Assembly: GCA_023415775.1 (NCBI GenBank)
Contig: JAEZJM010000019.1
Coordinates: 186,001-250,000, forward strand
Source of the DNA: Bacillota bacterium
Lineage (GTDB): Bacteria; Bacillota; Negativicutes; Sporomusales; UBA7701
Direction of reading: 5' to 3'
DNA: 64,000 nucleotides
Shown: positions 59,914 to 64,000 of the stretch, in pieces
How the letters are laid out: each line of letters opens with the position of its first letter
Position numbering within the stretch: position 1 is the first letter of the stretch
Made by a program: the position numbers and the translations under genes
The notes under the pieces: generated by a model
What the model was told of the DNA's origin: nothing
Seen by the model: the letters and a program-made list of their open reading frames with translations, nothing else
The model's database searches: none

Positions 59914-61296
59914 ATGAAAATCATCATCCTCGCCGGCGGCGGCGGCACAAGGCTGTTCCCTCTGTCGCGGGCCAACTACCCCAAGCAGTTCCTCAAAATC
60001 GGCGGCCCGCAGTCCCTCCTGGCGCAGACGGTGACCCGCTTCCTACCGCTGGCGGCCGCCCACGATATCGTCATCGTCACCAACCACGAGCATCTCCACC
60101 ACGTCCGGGCCGAACTAGAAGTCTGCGGCGCCGGCGACGCCCATATCATTCTCGAACCCGTCGGCCGCAACACCGCCCCCGCCGTCGCCCTCGCCGCCCG
60201 CTACTGCCTCGACAAACTCGGCGCGGATGACGGTGAAACCCTCCTTGTCACCCCCTCCGACCACCTAGTCGGCAAACCCGGGGCCTTTACTGAGGCCATT
60301 CGCCAAGCAGCCCCAATGGCCGCCGGCGGCCGCATCGTCACCTTCGGCATCCGGCCCGACAAACCCGAAACCGGCTACGGCTACATCCAGGCAGGGGCTG
60401 CGAGCGGCGCCGGCCTCGTAGTCGCATCCTTTAAGGAAAAACCTGACGCCCAAACAGCCGAACAATACCTCAAGGCCGGCAACTACTACTGGAACTCCGG
60501 CCTGTTCGCCTTCACCATCGGCACGCTCCGCGGCGAGCTCACCCGCCACGCGCCGGCTATCCATGCCCACATGGAAAAACCCTTCGCCGCCATGCTGCAG
60601 GACTTTGCCGCCCTGCCCGACATATCGCTCGATTACGCCATCGCCGAAAAATCCGACCGCATCGTTACCATCCCCCTTGCCGCCGACTGGAGCGACATCG
60701 GCTCCTGGGACGCCATCTACGACGTCCTGCCCAAAGACGCCGCCGGCAACGCCATCCAGGGCGACTGCCTGCCGGTCGACTGCCGCGACTCGCTCATCCT
60801 CGGCCACAGCCGCCTCATCGCCGGCATCGGCCTCGAAGACGTCCTCGTTGTCGAAACCGACGACGTTATCCTTGTCGCCAAAAAAGGCGAATCCCAGAAA
60901 GTCAAGGACATCGTCGGCGAACTCAAGGCCCGCGGCCGGCGCGAAGCCGCCGAGCACACCACCGTCTACCGCCCGTGGGGCCGCTACACCGTCCTCGGCG
61001 AAGGCCAGGGCTACAAACTCAAGAAAATCGTCGTCACCCCCGGCCAGCGGCTCAGCCTGCAGCTCCACCACCACCGCAGCGAGCATTGGATAGTCATCGG
61101 CGGTACGGCCAAAGTCACCATTGGCGAGCAGGAGCAAATCATCCTCGCCAACGAAAGCGCCTTCGTGCCCATAGCCACCAAACACCGTCTGGAGAATCCG
61201 GGCGATACTCCCCTGGAAATGATCGAAGTCCAGAACGGCAAGTATTTGGGGGAGGATGATATCGTCCGCTTCGACGACATCTACGGTAGGGCTTGA
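59914..61296 (+). CDS. manC: Mannose-1-phosphate guanylyltransferase / mannose-6-phosphate isomerase (type II, ManC-like)
   Basis: A 460-residue bifunctional-type enzyme. The N-terminal nucleotidyltransferase has ILAGGGGTRLFPLSRANYPK and ILEPVGRNTAPAVALAA; the C-terminal cupin (about 350-460) has RPWGRYTVL, LSLQLHHHRSEHWIVIGG (metal-binding His cluster) and VPIATKHRLENPG. It makes GDP-mannose, and possibly mannose 6-phosphate from fructose 6-phosphate. ATG 59914 lies 10 bases after AAGGAG (59898-59903); TTG 59905 is too close to it. A candidate promoter sits just upstream. GDP-mannose would supply mannose, fucose or rhamnose residues for the glycosyltransferases upstream. Confidence 0.95.
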   Translation: MKIIILAGGGGTRLFPLSRANYPKQFLKIGGPQSLLAQTVTRFLPLAAAHDIVIVTNHEHLHHVRAELEVCGAGDAHIILEPVGRNTAPAVALAARYCLDKLGADDGETLLVTPSDHLVGKPGAFTEAIRQAAPMAAGGRIVTFGIRPDKPETGYGYIQAGAASGAGLVVASFKEKPDAQTAEQYLKAGNYYWNSGLFAFTIGTLRGELTRHAPAIHAHMEKPFAAMLQDFAALPDISLDYAIAEKSDRIVTIPLAADWSDIGSWDAIYDVLPKDAAGNAIQGDCLPVDCRDSLILGHSRLIAGIGLEDVLVVETDDVILVAKKGESQKVKDIVGELKARGRREAAEHTTVYRPWGRYTVLGEGQGYKLKKIVVTPGQRLSLQLHHHRSEHWIVIGGTAKVTIGEQEQIILANESAFVPIATKHRLENPGDTPLEMIEVQNGKYLGEDDIVRFDDIYGRA

Positions 61297-61309
61297 TTCG
61301 ATACGGAGA

Positions 61310-61432
61310 GGCCGTTGATAAAGCCCCATCTGCGTTGTTGTTCCTGCGGGCGCTCGCTCGCCGTACGTCACGCAGTACTGTCTTCGCTCGCGTCCTTGGA
61401 GCCGCCTAGCATCTGGGGCTTTCTGAACGGCC
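61310..61432. repeat. Imperfect palindromic intergenic repeat (123 bases)
   Basis: The ends are imperfect inverted repeats of about 24 bases: GGCCGTTGATAAAGCCCC at 61310 against the complement of GGGGCTTTCTGAACGGCC ending at 61432. Between them lies a GC-rich stretch with shorter internal palindromes (GTACGT, GCAGTAC). It fills the gap between manC and the phosphohexomutase and carries no open reading frame. It looks like a dispersed non-coding repeat or a miniature mobile element. Confidence 0.75.
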
Positions 61433-61562
61433 TTGATGCATGTAAAAAAATTCCAACGGAAGCGTTGCATCCGCTATTCCCGGCAGGACAATACCCGCCG
61501 TAAAACGAAATATCTACCAACTAATCCGGATATAACAGCAGACCATATAGGAGGCGAAGGGT

Positions 61563-62966
61563 ATGATAATATTCGGTACCGACGGCTGGCGCGGCATAAT
61601 CAGCGAAGACTACACCTTCAACAATGTGCGGCTGGTGGCTCACGCCATCGCCGACTACGTCCTCGGCCGCGGCGAAGCGGCCAAAGGCGTCGTCGTCGGC
61701 TACGACGCCCGCTTTCTTTCGCGGCGGTACGCCGAAGACTGCGCCGCCGCCCTGGCGTCGCGCGGCGTCACCGCCTGGCTGTCCGACGCCATCCTGCCCA
61801 CCCCGGCCCTCACCTGGCAGGTCAAAGACCGTCAGGCCGCCGGCGGCATCATGATCACCGCCAGCCACAATCCCGGCGAATACAACGGCCTCAAATTCAA
61901 AGCCTCCTACGGCGGCTCGGCCTCGCCCGAGATCATCGCCGACATCGAAACCTACGTCCGCCGCCGCGAAAGCGAAGGCGGCGAATACCCCAAAATCCCC
62001 ATGCCGGCCGGCGCCGCCGCCTTCTCGCCCCACGACCCCTACCTCGATCACATCGACGCCGTCCTCGACCCCAATATCCTCGCCGCCAGCAAAGGCAAAA
62101 TCCTCTTCGACGTCATGCACGGTTCGGCCAGCGGTTATCCCACCAGGCTCGCCGCCCGCCACGGCCTCGACCTCGTCGAGATCAGGAGCGAATACAACCC
62201 CTCCTTTGGCGGCGTAAACCCCGAGCCCATCGATAAGAACCTCGCCGCCCTCCGCGTTGCCATGGCTGAGCACAAAGCCGCGGTCGGCCTCGCCACCGAC
62301 GGCGACGGCGACCGCATCGGCGCCATCGACGCCGACGGCCGCTTCATCAACGCCCACCAGATCATCGCCCTGCTCGCCAAATATCTCTTCGAGAAACGGG
62401 GCTGGTCAGGCGGCGTCGCCCAGACGCTCACCGTCTCCGAACTCGTCAAGCGGGTCGCCGCCAAATACGGCCTCAAGCTCTACGAAACCCCCGTCGGCTT
62501 CAAATACATCGCCAACCTCATGCTCGCCGAGGACATCCTCATCGGCGGCGAAGAATCCGGCGGCATCGGCATCAAAAACTACATCCCCGAGCGCGACGGC
62601 GTCCTCCTCGGCTTCCTGCTCATCGAAGTCGTCGCCGCCTACGGCAAAACCCTCGGCCAGCTCCTCGACGAAATGATGCTTGAGCTCGGCCACTTCTACT
62701 ACGGGCGCGAAGACCTCCACCTCGACGACGAACGCAAAAACCGCCTCATGGGCGTCCTCATCCCCGTGCCGCCCGTCGCTTTGGGCGGCCTCAAGACGCT
62801 CAAGTCCGACTGCACCGACGGCTGCAAGCTTTACGTCGACGGCGGCTGGCTCATGTTCCGCGCCTCCGGCACCGAGCCCATCGTCAGAGTCTACGCCGAG
62901 GCCGGCAGCCCCGAGCGGCTGAAAACCATCCTATCCGAGGCGGTGAACTATGCCAGAAATGCGTAA
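61563..62966 (+). CDS. manB: Phosphoglucomutase/phosphomannomutase family enzyme
   Basis: A 467-residue alpha-D-phosphohexomutase. All four loops are visible: TASHNPGEYNG (phosphoserine, near residue 100), ATDGDGDRIGAID (Mg site), GGEESGGIGI (sugar specificity, about 325-334) and RASGTEPIVRVY (phosphate site, near 438). Depending on specificity it converts mannose 6-phosphate to mannose 1-phosphate for ManC, or glucose 6-phosphate to glucose 1-phosphate for GalU; both neighbours are present. AGGAGG precedes the ATG by 8 bases. It overlaps galU by 17 bases. The GEESGG form is shared by both specificities, so manB is tentative. Confidence 0.9.
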   Translation: MIIFGTDGWRGIISEDYTFNNVRLVAHAIADYVLGRGEAAKGVVVGYDARFLSRRYAEDCAAALASRGVTAWLSDAILPTPALTWQVKDRQAAGGIMITASHNPGEYNGLKFKASYGGSASPEIIADIETYVRRRESEGGEYPKIPMPAGAAAFSPHDPYLDHIDAVLDPNILAASKGKILFDVMHGSASGYPTRLAARHGLDLVEIRSEYNPSFGGVNPEPIDKNLAALRVAMAEHKAAVGLATDGDGDRIGAIDADGRFINAHQIIALLAKYLFEKRGWSGGVAQTLTVSELVKRVAAKYGLKLYETPVGFKYIANLMLAEDILIGGEESGGIGIKNYIPERDGVLLGFLLIEVVAAYGKTLGQLLDEMMLELGHFYYGREDLHLDDERKNRLMGVLIPVPPVALGGLKTLKSDCTDGCKLYVDGGWLMFRASGTEPIVRVYAEAGSPERLKTILSEAVNYARNA

Positions 62967-63885
62967 GATCAGAAAAGCCGTCATCCCCGCGGCCGGGCTC
63001 GGCACGCGCTTCCTGCCGGCCACCAAGGCCCAGCCCAAGGAAATGCTGCCCATCGTCGACAAGCCCGCCATCCAGTACATAATCGAAGAAGCCATCCAGT
63101 CGGGCATCGAAGAAATCCTCATTATCACCGGCCGCAACAAACGGGCCATCGAAGACCACTTCGACCGCGCCGTCGAACTGGAGCTAACCCTCAAAGCCCA
63201 GGGCAAATACGACCTCCTCGGCCTTGTCGAGGAAATCTCCAACGTCACCATCCACTACGTCCGCCAGAAAGAGCCGCGCGGCCTAGGCCACGCCGTCCTC
63301 TGCGCCAAACAGTTCGTCGGCCCCGAGCCGTTCGCCGTCCTCCTGGGCGACGACATCATCGACGCCGCCGTCCCCTGCCTCAAGCAACTACTCGACGTCT
63401 ACGAAGCCAACCCCGGCACCATCCTCGGCGTCCAGGAAGTGCCGCAGGACAAAGTATCGAGCTACGGCATAGTAAAACCCGTCCCGGTCGGCGAAAACCT
63501 CTGGAAAGCCGCCGACCTCGTCGAAAAACCGACCCAGGCAGAGGCCCCCTCGCGCCTCGCCGTCCTCGGCCGTTACATCATCGAGCCCGAAGTCTTCGAA
63601 ATCCTCGAAACCACCCCTCCCGGCCGCGGCGGCGAAATCCAGCTAACTGACGCTCTCCGCGTCCTGGCCGCCACCCGCCCGGTGTACGCCTACCACTTCG
63701 ACGGCCGCCGCTACGACGTCGGCGACAAACAGGGCTACCTTGAGGCCACCATCGAATTTGCCCTCAAGCGTCCCGACCTCCGCGACCAGTTCCTCCAATA
63801 CCTCATAAAAACCGTCAAACCCCTCCTGGTCGGCCAGGAAGCTGCGGCCGCCTGCCGCCCCCGGCCGGACAAAGGCGGGGAATAG
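62950..63885 (+). CDS. galU: UTP-glucose-1-phosphate uridylyltransferase GalU
   Basis: A 311-residue nucleotidyltransferase. IPAAGLGTRFLPATKAQPKE (nucleotide-binding signature), LPIVDKPAIQYIIEEA, LGDDIIDA (metal Asp pair) and GGEIQLTDALR are characteristic of GalU. It makes UDP-glucose from glucose 1-phosphate and UTP. ATG 62950 overlaps the mutase by 17 bases; ATG 62959 is an alternative start. The last about 25 residues are a short Ala/Arg/Pro-rich extension. It is followed by galE, giving UDP-glucose and UDP-galactose supply for the locus. Confidence 0.95.
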   Translation: MPEMRKIRKAVIPAAGLGTRFLPATKAQPKEMLPIVDKPAIQYIIEEAIQSGIEEILIITGRNKRAIEDHFDRAVELELTLKAQGKYDLLGLVEEISNVTIHYVRQKEPRGLGHAVLCAKQFVGPEPFAVLLGDDIIDAAVPCLKQLLDVYEANPGTILGVQEVPQDKVSSYGIVKPVPVGENLWKAADLVEKPTQAEAPSRLAVLGRYIIEPEVFEILETTPPGRGGEIQLTDALRVLAATRPVYAYHFDGRRYDVGDKQGYLEATIEFALKRPDLRDQFLQYLIKTVKPLLVGQEAAAACRPRPDKGGE

Positions 63886-63894
63886 GGGAGAACC

Positions 63895-64000
63895 ATGAAT
63901 ATACTAGTCACCGGCGGCGCCGGCTACATCGGCTCCCACACCGTCCGCGAACTCCTGCGGGCGGGGCAGGGGGTCGTCGTCTACGACAACCTCACCAAAG
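63895..64000 (+). CDS. galE: UDP-glucose 4-epimerase GalE, N-terminal fragment
   Basis: The gene is cut by the right edge after 35 codons. ATG 63895 follows GGGGAG and lies 9 bases after galU. The fragment reads MNILVTGGAGYIGSHTVREL with the NAD-binding GGAGYIGS motif and VVYDNLTK, as in GalE. UDP-GlcNAc or UDP-glucuronate epimerases share this start, but the galU-galE order favours GalE. Confidence 0.85.
   Translation, partial: MNILVTGGAGYIGSHTVRELLRAGQGVVVYDNLTK

Noticed and set aside
55910..62357. Many long open frames on the minus strand and in other plus-strand frames (for example 56894-58027, 60265-61470, 61521-62357 on the minus strand).
   Set aside because: They lie exactly over strong plus-strand genes in very GC-rich sequence, where stop codons are rare in other frames. 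Their translations are low-complexity (runs of Ala, Gly, Val, Asp or of Arg, Pro, Ser) and show no family motif.
1..64000. tRNA or rRNA genes, CRISPR arrays, transposase genes, JUMPstart/ops element.
   Set aside because: I looked for them and saw none: no regularly spaced direct repeats, no transposase or integrase motif, and no GGCGGTAG-type ops sequence in the gaps before the main gene runs.

Overview
The window is one long, almost entirely plus-strand block for cell-envelope polysaccharide synthesis and export. Every confident gene is on the plus strand, most are spaced by a few bases or overlap (ATGA and GTGA junctions are common), and no stretch over 300 bases lacks a gene. A complete set of LPS inner-core heptose genes sits beside Firmicutes-style AGGAGG ribosome sites and GTG/TTG starts. 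This suggests a diderm Firmicute (Negativicutes, Sporomusaceae-like). That placement is inferred from gene content, not from a marker gene.

Layout. (1) 1-8503: LPS core. Three family 9 heptosyltransferases, a WaaE-like GT2, a GT4, ADP-heptose synthesis (gmhA, hldE kinase domain, hldD, gmhB) and an O-antigen ligase-like protein. (2) 8621-14749: a membrane UDP-GlcNAc 4,6-dehydratase (PglF/CapD type), then a wbpA-wbpB-wbpD-wbpE-like set for a diacetamido-uronic acid nucleotide; the likely 2-epimerase partner (wbpI-like) is far away at 51814. (3) 14801-15419: a perfect 22-bp inverted repeat just before a winged-helix regulator. (4) 15541-51749: a clearly more AT-rich variable region with a Wzm/Wzt ABC exporter, many glycosyltransferases, a membrane-anchored glucuronyl C5-epimerase fusion, two large membrane proteins with carbohydrate-binding modules, two flippase-like proteins, a deacetylase-like protein with an alpha/alpha-toroid protein, two FemAB-type acyltransferases, methyl- and formyltransferases, two glutamine amidotransferases and a MurJ-type flippase. 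(5) 51814-59774: GC-rich again; 2-epimerase, GT4, methyltransferase, PglC-type initiating phosphoglycosyltransferase, two aminotransferases and a split transketolase, closed by a 16-bp terminator hairpin. (6) 59914-64000: nucleotide-sugar supply (manC, phosphohexomutase, galU, start of galE), interrupted by a palindromic repeat.

How it may fit together. The flanks make core and common precursors; the AT-rich centre looks like a swappable, probably acquired, serotype-type cassette. Its most unusual signal is a sequence module (Y-M-N-W-G followed about 20 residues later by G-x-Y-x-H-x-P-F) shared by the exporter ATPase Wzt and the neighbouring C5-epimerase. This suggests that the exporter and an extracytoplasmic uronic-acid epimerase read the same glycan. 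Together with a deacetylase-like protein, uronic acid synthesis and amidotransferases, this points to a glycosaminoglycan-like polymer modified after polymerisation. That last step is inference.
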